NCBI RefSeq assembly: GCF_023704175.1
Contig: NZ_CP084530.1
Coordinates: forward strand, 2,130,001-2,194,000
Reading direction: 5' to 3'
Origin: Paenibacillus sp. YPG26
GTDB taxonomy: Bacteria > Bacillota > Bacilli > Paenibacillales > Paenibacillaceae
Length of the DNA stretch: 64,000 nucleotides
Shown here: positions 53,156-63,835 of the stretch, one piece after another
How positions within the stretch are numbered: position 1 is the stretch's first letter
Layout: the number at the start of each line of letters is the position of its first letter
Notes under the pieces: model-generated
The model's database searches: none
Told to the model about the DNA's origin: nothing
Seen by the model: only the letters and a program-made list of their open reading frames with translations
Position numbers and translations under genes: made by a program

Positions 53156-54310
53156 TTATAAGAAATCTATTTTTAATATGGTCACATCATCATGATCAAA
53201 GTGGAAATCCCTTGTTTGCAGCACTTCATTTAGATAATCTTCCGTTTCTGATTGATCATTCTGGATGAAATAAGCTTGCATTCTACCAATAGCCCCTTTA
53301 ACCGAGGTCTCATCAAGATAGTCTAACAAACCATCTGTATATAATAGCAGTCTCGAATTATTGAAATAGGGTATCTTAACACTAGAAAAAGTCATGGTTT
53401 CAGAGAGCCCGAGCGGCGGTGAACCGGAATCCAGGGAATAGGATTCTCCTTCATGAAGCAGAAGGCCTGGCGGGTGACCTGCGTTAATATACTCCATTTC
53501 CTGTTTTCTGGTATTAATTAATACATAGATTGAAGTTAGGAACCGGGCAGTGCTTGTATTCTCAGTAAACAATTTATACATGTATCTGTTCAGTTGAGCC
53601 ATGACAGCATGAGGGGTTCTGTACCTCATAATAATAGGTTCCAGCAAAGACCTCATAGCCATTGTAATTAAGGCAGAAGATATTCCGTGCCCCATAACAT
53701 CCAGTATAAGGACACCATACCGATGGTCATCAATTTGATACCACACATACATGTCTCCGCCGATATCCGATGCTGGCTGATAAGACCCAGAGACACGGAG
53801 ACTTTCATGATTAAGAGGTGCACATAGAAGACTTCTCTGGATTCGGGAAGCCAGCTCCAGGTCCTTCTTGATTCCCATCTGCATTCTTTTGCTGTTCGTA
53901 ATATCCCTTGCCACTACAAATATCCCTTCACATTGATCATCGACCATAACAGGAATACCTTTGTAATGGATATGAAGCGGAGCCCCGTTCTTGCCTTTGA
54001 TTACATCAGATTCATGAATTAGCTCTCCTTGTTTTAACTGGAGAAAAGTATCGAAGGCACAAGAGGTCTTCTTGTCATATAACAGGTCTTCAAAATGCAT
54101 TCCCGTAGCGTCATATCCGATTGTGTCAATTAATTTCTGATTGACCTCCGTGATGTAGCCCTGTTCATTAAGTACGCTAATCATATGAGGATTATAATCA
54201 AACAGGGATTTGTATCGCTTCATTAACTTTTCATTCTTCAGGAGCTGCATCTCAGACTCTTCCGCACTTCGGTTATAGGAAGCCGCTGTTCTGACAAATC
54301 CGGCTCTCAT
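53156..54310 (-). CDS. PAS-PP2C (SpoIIE/RsbU-type) serine phosphatase
   Basis: The 384-residue protein has a PAS domain (about 30-140, YKSLFDYNPHMISVLNEQG ... VVARDITNSKR), a linker helix with LELASRIQRSLL, and a SpoIIE-type PP2C domain. The metal-binding motifs are present: DIGGDMY, DVMGHGISSAL, LYTDGLLDYLD and DHDDVTIL. RsbU-like enzymes remove phosphate from an STAS anti-anti-sigma protein. It overlaps the STAS gene by 4 bases (ATGA), so its substrate is probably that protein. It has no membrane segment. Confidence 0.92.
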   Translation of the reverse strand: MRAGFVRTAASYNRSAEESEMQLLKNEKLMKRYKSLFDYNPHMISVLNEQGYITEVNQKLIDTIGYDATGMHFEDLLYDKKTSCAFDTFLQLKQGELIHESDVIKGKNGAPLHIHYKGIPVMVDDQCEGIFVVARDITNSKRMQMGIKKDLELASRIQRSLLCAPLNHESLRVSGSYQPASDIGGDMYVWYQIDDHRYGVLILDVMGHGISSALITMAMRSLLEPIIMRYRTPHAVMAQLNRYMYKLFTENTSTARFLTSIYVLINTRKQEMEYINAGHPPGLLLHEGESYSLDSGSPPLGLSETMTFSSVKIPYFNNSRLLLYTDGLLDYLDETSVKGAIGRMQAYFIQNDQSETEDYLNEVLQTRDFHFDHDDVTILKIDFL

Positions 54311-54654
54311 CGTTTGGGTTCCTGATGGTTGAAATATTCTAGGGCCTCTTGTCTGGTAGCAAACAGCTCCATGAATGCATTGAATTTTACTATTTCAAAA
54401 ATCTCGTTAATAGGGGGCTTAATGCCGGCAATGACCAGCTCCTTATTATGCTGCTTGGCGCTCATAGCGGAGTGGGCGATAATTCCAAGCGCAGAGCTGT
54501 TCAAATACATGACTTTATCCAAATCAAGTATCAGAGAGCTTCCCGACTCCAGTAGGAATTTCTCCATTCTCTCCCGGAACTCATCCGTATTCTTGATGGT
54601 GATCTCATGTTCAATTTCAAGGATCCCGGGTACATCGGGATGAATATATGTCAT
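54307..54654 (-). CDS. STAS-domain anti-anti-sigma factor
   Basis: The 115-residue protein has LILDLDKVMYLNSSALGIIAHS, with the phosphorylatable Ser at position 53 or 54, like RsbV/SpoIIAA. When unphosphorylated, such proteins bind the RsbW-type kinase and free its target. The start overlaps the kinase gene by 4 bases. Confidence 0.92.
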   Translation of the reverse strand: MTYIHPDVPGILEIEHEITIKNTDEFRERMEKFLLESGSSLILDLDKVMYLNSSALGIIAHSAMSAKQHNKELVIAGIKPPINEIFEIVKFNAFMELFATRQEALEYFNHQEPKR

Positions 54655-55046
54655 TGTTGCTCACCTATTTCCTTCATCATATATAATTCCACGAATTGAT
54701 TGACCTTTCTAACCTCTACTTGATCCAGCAGGCTAAGAATTAAGGTTAGCCCTCTGCCCCGGAGTCCTACATTCACATCGTTCTTTTGAAGCAGCGTGAT
54801 CGTTCCCCCTGTCTGCCTCACTACAATTTCAAATTTCTTATTTCTGAACGACCAGCAGATTTGAAAAGAAGAGTGGGTCTGCTCCTGACAGTACTCATAC
54901 GCGTTCATGCATGCTTCTTCTGTTACCAATTGGAGTTTCAACGTCTGCGGATAGGAGCATCCACACTTCCGTGCCAGATTTGCAGTAATTTCCATTGCAT
55001 CTGCAATATCGTCTTTCGACTTAATGTCCTTCATGGTGTGATTCAT
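54651..55046 (-). CDS. RsbW-like serine kinase / anti-sigma factor
   Basis: The 131-residue protein has a GHKL ATPase fold: LVTEEACMNAYEY (N box), VVRQTGGTITL and LRGRGLTLILSLLD (G box). RsbW/SpoIIAB-type kinases phosphorylate the STAS partner and hold a sigma factor or another target. No sigma gene lies in the window. GGAG precedes the ATG, 20 bases after cheB. Confidence 0.88.
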   Translation of the reverse strand: MNHTMKDIKSKDDIADAMEITANLARKCGCSYPQTLKLQLVTEEACMNAYEYCQEQTHSSFQICWSFRNKKFEIVVRQTGGTITLLQKNDVNVGLRGRGLTLILSLLDQVEVRKVNQFVELYMMKEIGEQQ

Positions 55047-55067
55047 GCTGTTCTCCTATATCCTTGT

Positions 55068-56120
55068 CTAATTGTATACAATGGTCATAATTTGATTGAA
55101 TATGAGCGGCAGGGGAAGCTGCTTATCTACCAGACCCGCTTCAAATACTACCTTTGGCATGCCATATACAATGCAGGTTTCTTCGGATTCCGCCAATATC
55201 ATTCCCCCGGACTTTTTAACAGAGGTGCAGCCTCTAAGACCATCATCACCCATTCCGGTCAAAATTACGGTTAAGAGCCCCACCCCTGCTTCAGCAGCTA
55301 TAGATAACAGAGTGACATCAATTGATGGCTTGTACAGAGTTTCAATATTGGAGGTGATTTTTAGTCTGACAATATACTCACCTTCAACGTTTTTTTTCAA
55401 GGTGGTCTGCAGCCCTGCAGGAGCTATATAAATAGTCCCGGGCTGTAATATTTCATTGTGCTCGGCTTCTTTGACCCTTAGGCTGCATAGGCCATCGAAC
55501 CTGTCTGCTAAAGGCTTCGTGAACCCGGGGGGCATGTGCTGAATGACCAGCACCGGAACACTTAGCTCTGCCGGAAAGCGTGTCAGAATGGTCTGTAGTG
55601 CCGCCGGGCCGCCGGTTGAGCTTCCGATGATAAGAATATCTTTATTGCTGTTATTCTTTTGGTGCGGCGCTTCTTTGATGATTTCAACAGGAGAAGCTTC
55701 CTCCGCAGTCTTTTTTAGCGGGGTTGGTAATTTTGCGGTCGCAGCCGCAGTTAATCTACGGTAGAAATCTTCTAATAAAAGACCATCATTCTGCTGAATT
55801 AGCTGCTCTTTTATCACAAAATCAACTGCACCCAATTCAAATGCTTCCAATGTGGAATCTGCGCCGTTGCTTAACATAACAACCGGAACGGGGTACTCAT
55901 TCATCAGGATTTCCAGCGTTTCCAGACCATTTAATTCCGGCATTTCGATATCCAAGGTGACGATGGCTGGCTTAAAGCGCTTCACTTTGTCGATGGCGTC
56001 CACCCCATTCCTCGCTCTGCCAATCACAAAGAAATCGGGGCTGTCTTCTATCATCGAGCTAATGGTCTTGCGCATAAAAGCTGAATCGTCCACAACCAGA
56101 ACGCCATATCGTTTCTCCAT
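55068..56120 (-). CDS. cheB: chemoreceptor glutamate methylesterase
   Basis: The 350-residue protein has a receiver domain (VLVVDDSAFMRKTI, phosphorylation Asp57 in VTLDIEM) and a methylesterase domain with IIGSSTGGPAAL (Ser), VIQHMPPGFT (His) and ILTGMGDDGL (Asp). The ATG at 56120 follows GGGGTGAAATA; the frame runs back into cheR without a ribosome site. It is the only receiver domain in the operon. Confidence 0.93.
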   Translation of the reverse strand: MEKRYGVLVVDDSAFMRKTISSMIEDSPDFFVIGRARNGVDAIDKVKRFKPAIVTLDIEMPELNGLETLEILMNEYPVPVVMLSNGADSTLEAFELGAVDFVIKEQLIQQNDGLLLEDFYRRLTAAATAKLPTPLKKTAEEASPVEIIKEAPHQKNNSNKDILIIGSSTGGPAALQTILTRFPAELSVPVLVIQHMPPGFTKPLADRFDGLCSLRVKEAEHNEILQPGTIYIAPAGLQTTLKKNVEGEYIVRLKITSNIETLYKPSIDVTLLSIAAEAGVGLLTVILTGMGDDGLRGCTSVKKSGGMILAESEETCIVYGMPKVVFEAGLVDKQLPLPLIFNQIMTIVYN

Positions 56121-56124
56121 TATT

Positions 56125-56931
56125 TCACCCCTTCCGGTAATAAAAGGTCCCATTGGTGTTAATCGTATCAAACCCGATATCCAGGTTTGAGATAATCTCA
56201 GCATGGCCGAGAAATAGAAACCCACCTTTTTTCAAGGACTGATAAAAATGGGTGACAACCTTTTTAACGGTTTCTGTATCAAAATAGATGAGTACATTCC
56301 GGCAAAAGATTACGTCAAAGCCTGCCTTTCTCCGCATACTTTCTTCATCCAGCAAATTCGTATAATCAAACGAGACCATATCTTTGACAGTCTCCTTGAT
56401 TTGATAAGCTTCCGGTGTCTCGTGGAAGTAGTCTCCAAGCCACCTCTGCGGGATTCTCCGGAACGAAAGCGATCTCTTGCTATATATGCCTTTCTCCGCT
56501 GTTCCAAGTACCTTCTTATTGATATCTGTTCCTATGATGGTGACATCACTTGGCTGGCAGATTCCTGAATCCATATTCGTCATAGCGAGGGAATAGGGTT
56601 CCTCGCCAGTTGAACAGGCTGCACTCCATACCTTTATGGGCTGATTGAAGTTGTTAGCTTTTAGCAATGGCAGAACTTCATTCTGATAGACGGTGAGCTG
56701 TTTATCTTCACGATAGAAATAAGTCTCGTTAATTGTAAGAATCTCCACCAGAGTATCCCACTCGGCCTTGTTAGCCTCTAAATAACGAATATAACTCCAT
56801 AAGGTGTTCATCTTTAACTCGGTTAACCTTTTTTGTATTTTCATTTCAAGAGACGTAAGATTATCAAGATAGTTCAAGCCGCAGTAATCATATACCAGGT
56901 CTGCTAAATGATTCAGTGCAAAGTTCTCCAT
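56125..56931 (-). CDS. cheR: chemoreceptor methyltransferase
   Basis: The 268-residue protein has a helical N-terminal domain and a SAM-binding core: VWSAACSTGEEPYSLAM, IIGTDINKKVL, VIFCRNVLIYFD and GGFLFLGHAE. It methylates receptor glutamates. It is complete and lies 83 bases after the receptor gene. Confidence 0.94.
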   Translation of the reverse strand: MENFALNHLADLVYDYCGLNYLDNLTSLEMKIQKRLTELKMNTLWSYIRYLEANKAEWDTLVEILTINETYFYREDKQLTVYQNEVLPLLKANNFNQPIKVWSAACSTGEEPYSLAMTNMDSGICQPSDVTIIGTDINKKVLGTAEKGIYSKRSLSFRRIPQRWLGDYFHETPEAYQIKETVKDMVSFDYTNLLDEESMRRKAGFDVIFCRNVLIYFDTETVKKVVTHFYQSLKKGGFLFLGHAEIISNLDIGFDTINTNGTFYYRKG

Positions 56932-57013
56932 GTTCTCGTACCTCGTGTGAATATTAAGATTTTAAATGAAACCGAAGATGATAGATGATGCTCATCCCCG
57001 GTTCCGATACTCA

Positions 57014-60000
57014 TTAATAATTAGAAGCGAGCGAAAGTGTTTGTGCTATCTGCCCTCTTTGATTATTGAGCTGATCAGCGGTTCTAGCCGCACTGGCTAT
57101 TTCCTTGCCAGACCTGCTCACAGAATGGGTGACCTCGGTGATCATACTCTCCACATTCTTCACTGCATCCGTCTGGACTTTCGCTGCCTCAGTTACCTCA
57201 TCTGCTTGCTTCTGGGCATGTTCCATCTTACTGACCACATTCCCGCTATCTTCGGTCAATTCTTGCACTGCCTTGGTCATCTTCTGCATCTCGCCACCTA
57301 TGGATGTAATGCTCTTCACAATATCATCCATGTTAGCTGTCTGCTCCTTCGTAGATTGGGACACGATCTCTGCTTGTGACGCTATTTCTTCGGTAATAGA
57401 CACGATTGTTGCGGATTCTCTTGCCTGGTTCTCCACAGCCTGATTGATCTGCAGCATTTGTTCTTTGGCCATGATAATGTCCTTCGCAATGCCCTCAGCT
57501 TCACCAGTCTGTTCAACCATTGCCTTTGTAACCAGACCAGCCTGCTCAGCGACACTTCCCACCGAAGCAACAATACTCTCCACATTAAGGGTCTGCTCCT
57601 TGGCTGAGGCTGTCATCTGCATGACTTGTTCGCGGGCCTGCGCCACTTCTGTATTAATCTCTCTTATTCCTGCAGCCTGCTCTGTTACCGCGTCCTTAAC
57701 CTGGCTGGCTTGACTGGTTACGTTCTCTACGCCTTGAACCAGCTCCGCCGCTTGCTTCGCTTGCTCTTCCATAGCCTGTGTAATTTCTCTTACCTGTTCT
57801 CTGGCATTTACTACTCCCTTAAGTACCTCGATCGTGCTCGCCTTTTGTTCCTCGGTCGCCCGGGTCACTTGCTCAGCTTGATCCGTTACATTTAGCATGG
57901 ATACCACAATTTGCTGGGTTTGTCTGGCTTGTTCTTGTGTGGCAGTAGTAATCTGCTTCACCTGTTCACGTGCGTTAACAATACTTCGAATAATGTCTTC
58001 AACACCAGCTGCTTGTTCCTTCACAGCCTCAGTGACCTGTCTCGTCTGATCCACCATGCTGGCAACTTCAGAGATAATTGATTTTGCTTGCGTCGCCTGC
58101 TCACCCGTCGCGGCTGTAATCTGCCTTACCTGCTCACGTGAGTTTCTCACACCCTGTATGATCTCTTCAACAGCTGTAGTCTGTTCATTCGTTGCATTTG
58201 TAACAAGCAGTGCCTGATCTGTAACATCAACCACCAGACGTACAATGTTCTGGGCATGCTTAGTCTGCTCCTCGGCAGCAGACGTAATCTGTTTCACTTG
58301 CTCTCTTGCGTTGATGACACCTTTAATAATATCTTCGACGCCAGCTGCTTGCTCCTTGACTGCCTGCGTAACCTGTTCAACCTGAAGCGTCATGCTCTCT
58401 ACTGAGCTTACGACCTGCTGTGATTGCACGGATTGCTCGATGGTCACATCTGTGATCTGTTTCACTTGCCCTCTGGCATTGATCACACCTTTGATGATTT
58501 CTTCAACACCCGCGGCTTGTTCAATCGTTGCCTGTGTAACCTGAGAGGCCTGATTCGTCACATTCTCAATCGACTTCACTATATCCTGAGACTGGGTGGC
58601 TTGTTCTGAGGTGGCAGTTGTGATCTGGGAGATTTCGACTGTTATATTCTCAACGCCCTGAACAATCTTGTTGATCGCATCACTAGCCCGATCCGACAGC
58701 TTATATCCGCTTTCCACTTTTTGCTCGCCTATCTCAATGGCCTTGATGGCATCCGTAGTTTCGGCTTGAATGCCTTTAATAAGTCCGGCAATTTCTTTCG
58801 TTGCCGAAGCCGATCTCTCCGCAAGCTTGCGCACTTCATCAGCAACTACACTGAATCCTTTGCCATGTTCGCCAGCACGCGCGGCTTCAATGGCGGCGTT
58901 CAAGGCAAGCAGATTCGTTTGCTCCGCAATGTCATCAATAACTTCAATGATACTGCCTATCTCGTCCGAGCTTTTACCCAGGCTTTGCATTACTGTGGAA
59001 GCCCGTTGAATAACCTCTCCGATCTCCTTCATGCCATCAACCGATTCAAGCACTGCTTCCCGGCCGTTTTGAGCATCATGTACGGCTGCTGAAGTTAGTC
59101 TGTTCACATTCTCTGCATTGACCGCGACCTGTTGGATCGATGCAGCCATCTCCTGAATGGAATCGCTGGTCTCATTTGCCGATTTGGTCAGGTTCTCAGC
59201 GTTAACCGACACCCCTTTGATCGATTTGCCCATTTGCTCAATGGATGCGGACACCTGCTCAACTGAACTCGCCGTGTTCTGTGCATTACCTGACACCTGC
59301 TGCACAGAAGCGGCCAACTGCTGAATGGCAGCCGATACTTCAAGTGTGGAGGTATTAAGGGAATCAGCATTCTGCGCAACCCCCTTAATCTGGCTTCCCA
59401 TTTCTTCAATTGCAGCGGATACCTCTTCTACCGATCCTGCCGTACTCCGGGCATTACCTGCCACCTGCTGAATAGAAGCGGCCATTTCCTGAATTGCTTC
59501 ACTTGTGCCCTTTGCATTTTCTGTTAAGTTCTCGGCATTTCCGGCCACATTCATGATCGATTTGCCCATTTGCTCAACGGAAGCTGATATTTGTTCTACA
59601 GAGCTCGCCGTACTCCCCGCGTTTCCTGATACCTGCTGAATGGAGGCTCCTAGCTCTTCTATCGCAGCACTGGTGGTTTCGACTGAGACAGCCAATACCT
59701 CGGCATTTCCAGCCACACCTTTAATTTGACTCCCCATCTCCTCGATGGCCGCAGAGACTTCCTCTACGGATGCCGATGTGCTTAATGAATTCTGAGCTAC
59801 CTGCTCAATAGATGCAGCCACTTCCTGAACACCGTTATTGGTCTCTATTGCCGATAAAGTAAGTCTCTCAGCATTCTTGGCGACTTGCTCAATTGAAGCG
59901 GCCATTTCTTCACTGATAGCGGATACCTCTTCTACCGATCTGGATGTGCTGTCCGCATTGCCCGCAACCTGCTGTATAGAGATGGCCATTTCCTGAATAG

Positions 60001-60742
60001 ACTGACTTAATTTCACTGCTGAACCGGTTAAGCTCCCGGCATTCTCATTAACTCCATTAACCGAACGGGCCATCTCTTCCATGGATTTAGAGATTTGCTC
60101 AACCGATGAGCCAGTCTTCTCTGAATTGCTTGCGGATGCTTTTACAGACAAGGCAAATTCCTGGATCGTATTGTACATTGACGTTGCGGATTGTGTCAGG
60201 CTCTCTGAATTTGTAGATACACCCAGTATCGACTTACTCATCTGTTCCATGGAGACCGCGATTCTCTCTACAGACGAGGTTGTGCTCTCTGAATTCCCGG
60301 AGACCTGCTGGATGGAAGCCGCGATCTCTTGAATAGAGCTTGATACACTTACGGCGGATTTCGTGAGATGCTCGGCATTTCCAGCTACTCCTTTGATCTG
60401 GCTGGCCATCTCTTCAAGAGCCGCTGTGATTTCTTCAAGAGAAGATGAGCTGCTTCCCACATTCGAATCAAGACCTTTGAGAGACTCCGATATGTCCTCC
60501 AGTAACCGAAAAGCACTGCGGTTGGAGGCGCTTAAGCTCTCCGCATTAGACACTACGCCCTTAATTGAAGTAGTCAGCGTGGTCACCATTCGGCTGCTTT
60601 GATCCAGCGAGGAAGCCTGGTGCTCATTTCCCTCCGTGAGCTGTCTAATTACTTCTGTTAGTTGCGATAGTCCCTGTTCGAGACCTACCGTAGATTTTAT
60701 AATTTGCTCTTTTTGTACTTTCGATTTGTTAAAAAAACTCAT
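57014..60742 (-). CDS. giant soluble chemoreceptor made of 56-residue repeats
   Basis: The 1242-residue protein has no membrane segment, signal peptide or recognisable sensor domain. The signalling tip ([20 protein letters not shown], about residues 603-622) lies at the middle. The N-arm repeats a motif like [14 protein letters not shown] at 137, 193, 249, 305, 361, 417, 473 and 529, with a weaker copy at 81. The C-arm repeats [10 protein letters not shown] with its Ala at 756, 812, 868, 924, 980, 1036 and 1092, with weaker copies at 700 and 1148. Every step is exactly 56 residues, eight heptads, and each unit splits into two 28-residue halves. The fold should be one antiparallel coiled-coil hairpin of about 600 residues per arm. 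Ribosome site AGGAGG. Confidence 0.93.
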   Translation of the reverse strand: MSFFNKSKVQKEQIIKSTVGLEQGLSQLTEVIRQLTEGNEHQASSLDQSSRMVTTLTTSIKGVVSNAESLSASNRSAFRLLEDISESLKGLDSNVGSSSSSLEEITAALEEMASQIKGVAGNAEHLTKSAVSVSSSIQEIAASIQQVSGNSESTTSSVERIAVSMEQMSKSILGVSTNSESLTQSATSMYNTIQEFALSVKASASNSEKTGSSVEQISKSMEEMARSVNGVNENAGSLTGSAVKLSQSIQEMAISIQQVAGNADSTSRSVEEVSAISEEMAASIEQVAKNAERLTLSAIETNNGVQEVAASIEQVAQNSLSTSASVEEVSAAIEEMGSQIKGVAGNAEVLAVSVETTSAAIEELGASIQQVSGNAGSTASSVEQISASVEQMGKSIMNVAGNAENLTENAKGTSEAIQEMAASIQQVAGNARSTAGSVEEVSAAIEEMGSQIKGVAQNADSLNTSTLEVSAAIQQLAASVQQVSGNAQNTASSVEQVSASIEQMGKSIKGVSVNAENLTKSANETSDSIQEMAASIQQVAVNAENVNRLTSAAVHDAQNGREAVLESVDGMKEIGEVIQRASTVMQSLGKSSDEIGSIIEVIDDIAEQTNLLALNAAIEAARAGEHGKGFSVVADEVRKLAERSASATKEIAGLIKGIQAETTDAIKAIEIGEQKVESGYKLSDRASDAINKIVQGVENITVEISQITTATSEQATQSQDIVKSIENVTNQASQVTQATIEQAAGVEEIIKGVINARGQVKQITDVTIEQSVQSQQVVSSVESMTLQVEQVTQAVKEQAAGVEDIIKGVINAREQVKQITSAAEEQTKHAQNIVRLVVDVTDQALLVTNATNEQTTAVEEIIQGVRNSREQVRQITAATGEQATQAKSIISEVASMVDQTRQVTEAVKEQAAGVEDIIRSIVNAREQVKQITTATQEQARQTQQIVVSMLNVTDQAEQVTRATEEQKASTIEVLKGVVNAREQVREITQAMEEQAKQAAELVQGVENVTSQASQVKDAVTEQAAGIREINTEVAQAREQVMQMTASAKEQTLNVESIVASVGSVAEQAGLVTKAMVEQTGEAEGIAKDIIMAKEQMLQINQAVENQARESATIVSITEEIASQAEIVSQSTKEQTANMDDIVKSITSIGGEMQKMTKAVQELTEDSGNVVSKMEHAQKQADEVTEAAKVQTDAVKNVESMITEVTHSVSRSGKEIASAARTADQLNNQRGQIAQTLSLASNY

Positions 60743-60754
60743 GAAAGCAGCCTC

Positions 60755-63349
60755 CTAGTAAATGTTGTGGTTTGAATGAGTGACGGGTTCTTTTAGGTCT
60801 TCTACTTCCATGGCGGCCAGAATTCTATCAAATTCCAGCATTAGCACCACTCTATCGTCTAATTTACATATCCCTTTAATAAGATTGGTCCGGTTATAAT
60901 GGCTGAACTCCTTGGGCTGTTCAATCATTAGATGGTTCGTTTTTAATACCTGTGTGACTTCGTCTACCAAAAATCCAACATCCTGCGTGTCATTCTCAAC
61001 TACAATAATTCTGGATTTCTTGGTGCGCTGTGTGCTTGGCAGATTGAATCTTATTCTCAGGTCCATGACAGGGAGCATAGTCCCTCTTAAGTTGATAACT
61101 CCCAGCAGATGCTCCGGTGTGTCTACCACTTGTGTGATAGGAGGGACGGAGATAATATCCTTCGCCCGCTGAATCTCAAGACCGTATTCTTCCGCGCCCA
61201 GCTTGAACGTTACCAGCTGTCTTTCATCCTCAAGCTCCCGCTTGACGTTCTGGTGATCATGATCAAGCTCCTGCGTGCCATGCTCCCGAACCACTGTGGA
61301 TATATCGAGAATCAAGGCCACATTTCCATCTCCCATAATCGTAGCTCCTGCTATGAATGGAGGTGAGCCAATGTACGGCCCAAGGGATTTGATCACAATC
61401 TCCTGGTTCCCGATCATCTTGTCCGCAATGATACCGATTCGCTTGTCTGCAATCCCGACTACGATCACGAATTCCCTTTTCTTGGTCTCCAGATCCTGCT
61501 GGTCTGCAATGCCTAACCGTTCCTTCATCCTCACAAGAGGAAGGACTCTTCCCCTAACCATCCCTACCTCCTGGTCCTTGACCATTTGAATCTCATCTCT
61601 GTTTAATCGAATGATCTCCAGTACATTCACTAATGGGATCGCAAATGTTTTTGGACCGAATTTGACCAATAAGGATCGGATGATAGCAAGGGTCAGCGGA
61701 AGCTTGATTGTAAATGTTGTTCCACGTCCGACAACGGACTCAATATCAATAATCCCGTTAAGCTTCTCAATATGGGATCTAACAATATCCATGCCGACGC
61801 CTCGTCCTGAAATGTCGGTAATTCGCTCCGCTGTGGATATGCCAGATTTGAAAATAAGGAACATGGAATCCTTGTCGCTCAGCCTCCTTGCTTCTTCCTC
61901 ACTGATCATCCCCTTCTCAACCGATGTTTGTCTGATCTTGGCCGGATCAATCCCTTTTCCATCGTCAATAATGGAGATGACAATATGATTCTCTTCATGG
62001 GCCGCACGCAGAATAACCTTGCCTTTGACAGGCTTCCCGAGTCTCTCTCGTTCCTCCGGGCTCTCAATCCCGTGATCCACCGCATTCCTTAACAAGTGAA
62101 TGATCGGGTCACTGATCTCTTCGATCAGAGTGCGATCCAGCTCGGTCTCCTTCCCCTGCATGACGAATTCAATGTCCTTACTCGCTTTGATCGCTGTGTC
62201 CCTTACCATTCTTGGGAATCGGTTGAACAGCTGCTCAATCGGCAGCATTCTCGTCTTCATCATGCCTTCTTGAAGCTCTGTAATAACCCGGCTGAGATGA
62301 TTGGTCACTTCATCCAATACTTCATATTCACCCTCAAGATTGGACTCGCGATTGGCAAACCGTCCCCGGACATCAACAAGCCGCGTCTGATCGATCACCA
62401 GCTCCCCGACCAAGTTCATTAGATGCTCCAGCTTGTCTACATCCACTCTGACTGTCGGGTTGATCTTCGCCTTAGGCTGAAGAGCCTTCTCCTCGGGGGC
62501 TGCTTGTCTATTCATGATCTGGGATGAAGCTGCACCCTTACCTTTCATTTCAGCAACGGTCCTCACCTCTGAACTTACGCCAGTCTCCGTTATTTCATTG
62601 ATGTCAACTAGCCGGATATCTGAAATCTGGTTAATATTCTCCAGCAGTTCCTGCTTCGTTTGCATGGTTAGAAGGACAAACACCATTTCCCCGTCAAAAC
62701 CTTCGTCCTTCTCCATAACCTCGAGAGCCGGAGAAGCAGCGATGATCTCACCAGCCTCCTTCAGATTGTTGTGAATAAGAAGGGCTCTTACATTTTTCAT
62801 CAAGGCGTCTTGAACCAGCTTGATTGTAATCTCAAGCGCATGGTAACCCGCATAGATTCCGTTCAAGATCACATTCTTATGACATTCTTCCAGTCTGATC
62901 GAGAGCCTGTCCTGCTTCTGCATATCACTTCGCACGCTTCTAGGCGGCGAACTGGGCATTTGTCCATCGCTAAATTTCCCAAGCTGCTGTATGAACGGCT
63001 GAATGTCAATTTCCTCAAGCTTTCCGTTCACAATGGCATCTTTCAGCTTTTTGATAAAATCAATACTGTCAAATATGACATTGATCAGCTCTGGCGTAAC
63101 CTCTAATTTCGACTGGCGAATCTGATCAAAAATGTTCTCTAGGTGATGAGTAAAGTCTTTCATTTTCTCAAAGCCCATCGAAGCCGAAGAGCCTTTCAAA
63201 GTATGCGCAGCCCTGAAAATATTCTGGATTGTCTCGCAACTTCCGGGGTCTTTCTCCAAATGTAATATTTCCGTATCTAAAATCAGTAATTGCTCATCAA
63301 CCTCATCCAGGAACACACCCAGATAGGTGGATATATCAAATTCAGGCAT
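60755..63349 (-). CDS. cheA: chemotaxis histidine kinase with extra CheW domain
   Basis: The 864-residue protein has an HPt domain with H49 (AAHTLKGSSASMG), a P2-like middle, a dimerisation helix (KLEHLMNLVGELVIDQTRL), an ATPase domain (LLRNAVDHGIESPEERE, IDDGKGIDP, GRGVGMDIV, GRGTTFTIKLP), a CheW-like regulatory domain and, after about residue 715, a second CheW domain (LVTFKLGAEEYGLEIQRAKDI ... LDDRVVLMLEFD). The double CheW end suggests extra array contacts. It is 10 or so bases behind cheW and directly before the receptor gene. Confidence 0.94.
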   Translation of the reverse strand: MPEFDISTYLGVFLDEVDEQLLILDTEILHLEKDPGSCETIQNIFRAAHTLKGSSASMGFEKMKDFTHHLENIFDQIRQSKLEVTPELINVIFDSIDFIKKLKDAIVNGKLEEIDIQPFIQQLGKFSDGQMPSSPPRSVRSDMQKQDRLSIRLEECHKNVILNGIYAGYHALEITIKLVQDALMKNVRALLIHNNLKEAGEIIAASPALEVMEKDEGFDGEMVFVLLTMQTKQELLENINQISDIRLVDINEITETGVSSEVRTVAEMKGKGAASSQIMNRQAAPEEKALQPKAKINPTVRVDVDKLEHLMNLVGELVIDQTRLVDVRGRFANRESNLEGEYEVLDEVTNHLSRVITELQEGMMKTRMLPIEQLFNRFPRMVRDTAIKASKDIEFVMQGKETELDRTLIEEISDPIIHLLRNAVDHGIESPEERERLGKPVKGKVILRAAHEENHIVISIIDDGKGIDPAKIRQTSVEKGMISEEEARRLSDKDSMFLIFKSGISTAERITDISGRGVGMDIVRSHIEKLNGIIDIESVVGRGTTFTIKLPLTLAIIRSLLVKFGPKTFAIPLVNVLEIIRLNRDEIQMVKDQEVGMVRGRVLPLVRMKERLGIADQQDLETKKREFVIVVGIADKRIGIIADKMIGNQEIVIKSLGPYIGSPPFIAGATIMGDGNVALILDISTVVREHGTQELDHDHQNVKRELEDERQLVTFKLGAEEYGLEIQRAKDIISVPPITQVVDTPEHLLGVINLRGTMLPVMDLRIRFNLPSTQRTKKSRIIVVENDTQDVGFLVDEVTQVLKTNHLMIEQPKEFSHYNRTNLIKGICKLDDRVVLMLEFDRILAAMEVEDLKEPVTHSNHNIY

Positions 63350-63359
63350 AAGACAACTC

Positions 63360-63809
63360 CTAACTTAAATCGTGATGGTCATACAGCACTTTATTGAGAT
63401 TCAAGACACCTATGACCTGACCTTCATTCTTCGCAAAACCCAAAAACATATCTTCTTCCAGTGCCTGTCCGGGCATGGGCTCTACATCATCTTCGTCGAA
63501 TTTGGTTACCATGCTGACCTCTTCAACCATCAGACCGATGTTCTCATTGTCCCCTTGAACAATGACTACACGATTCTTTTTGTGCTTGGTTGGAAGAGGC
63601 AGATTGAATCTCTTGTGCATATTGACGACAGGGATAATACTTCCTCTTAAATTGATTACACCCTCAATGACTTCACTAATTCCAGGTACGCTAGTAATGG
63701 AAGGTACTCTCAGGATTTCAACAACTTCTTCAATCGATAGAGAATACAATTGACTGTTAATGGAGAATACAACAAACTGCACTCCGCCGATTTGACTTGT
63801 GACGGTCAC
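63360..63809 (-). CDS. cheW: chemotaxis coupling protein
   Basis: The 149-residue protein is a single CheW domain: FVVFSINSQLYSLSIEEVVEI, VPGISEVIEGVINLRGSIIPVVNM, RVVIVQG and VLNLNKVLYD. It links receptor and kinase. The start is a GTG at 63809 behind AAGGAGG. It is the first gene of the operon. Confidence 0.94.
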   Translation of the reverse strand: MTVTSQIGGVQFVVFSINSQLYSLSIEEVVEILRVPSITSVPGISEVIEGVINLRGSIIPVVNMHKRFNLPLPTKHKKNRVVIVQGDNENIGLMVEEVSMVTKFDEDDVEPMPGQALEEDMFLGFAKNEGQVIGVLNLNKVLYDHHDLS

Positions 63810-63835
63810 TCCGATCGCCTCCTTATGTGGGAGTA

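Noticed and set aside
57014..60742. Regular 168-base repeats that could suggest a CRISPR or satellite array
   Set aside because: They are the in-frame 56-residue repeats of the chemoreceptor; the bases diverge while the heptad pattern is kept, and no spacers exist.
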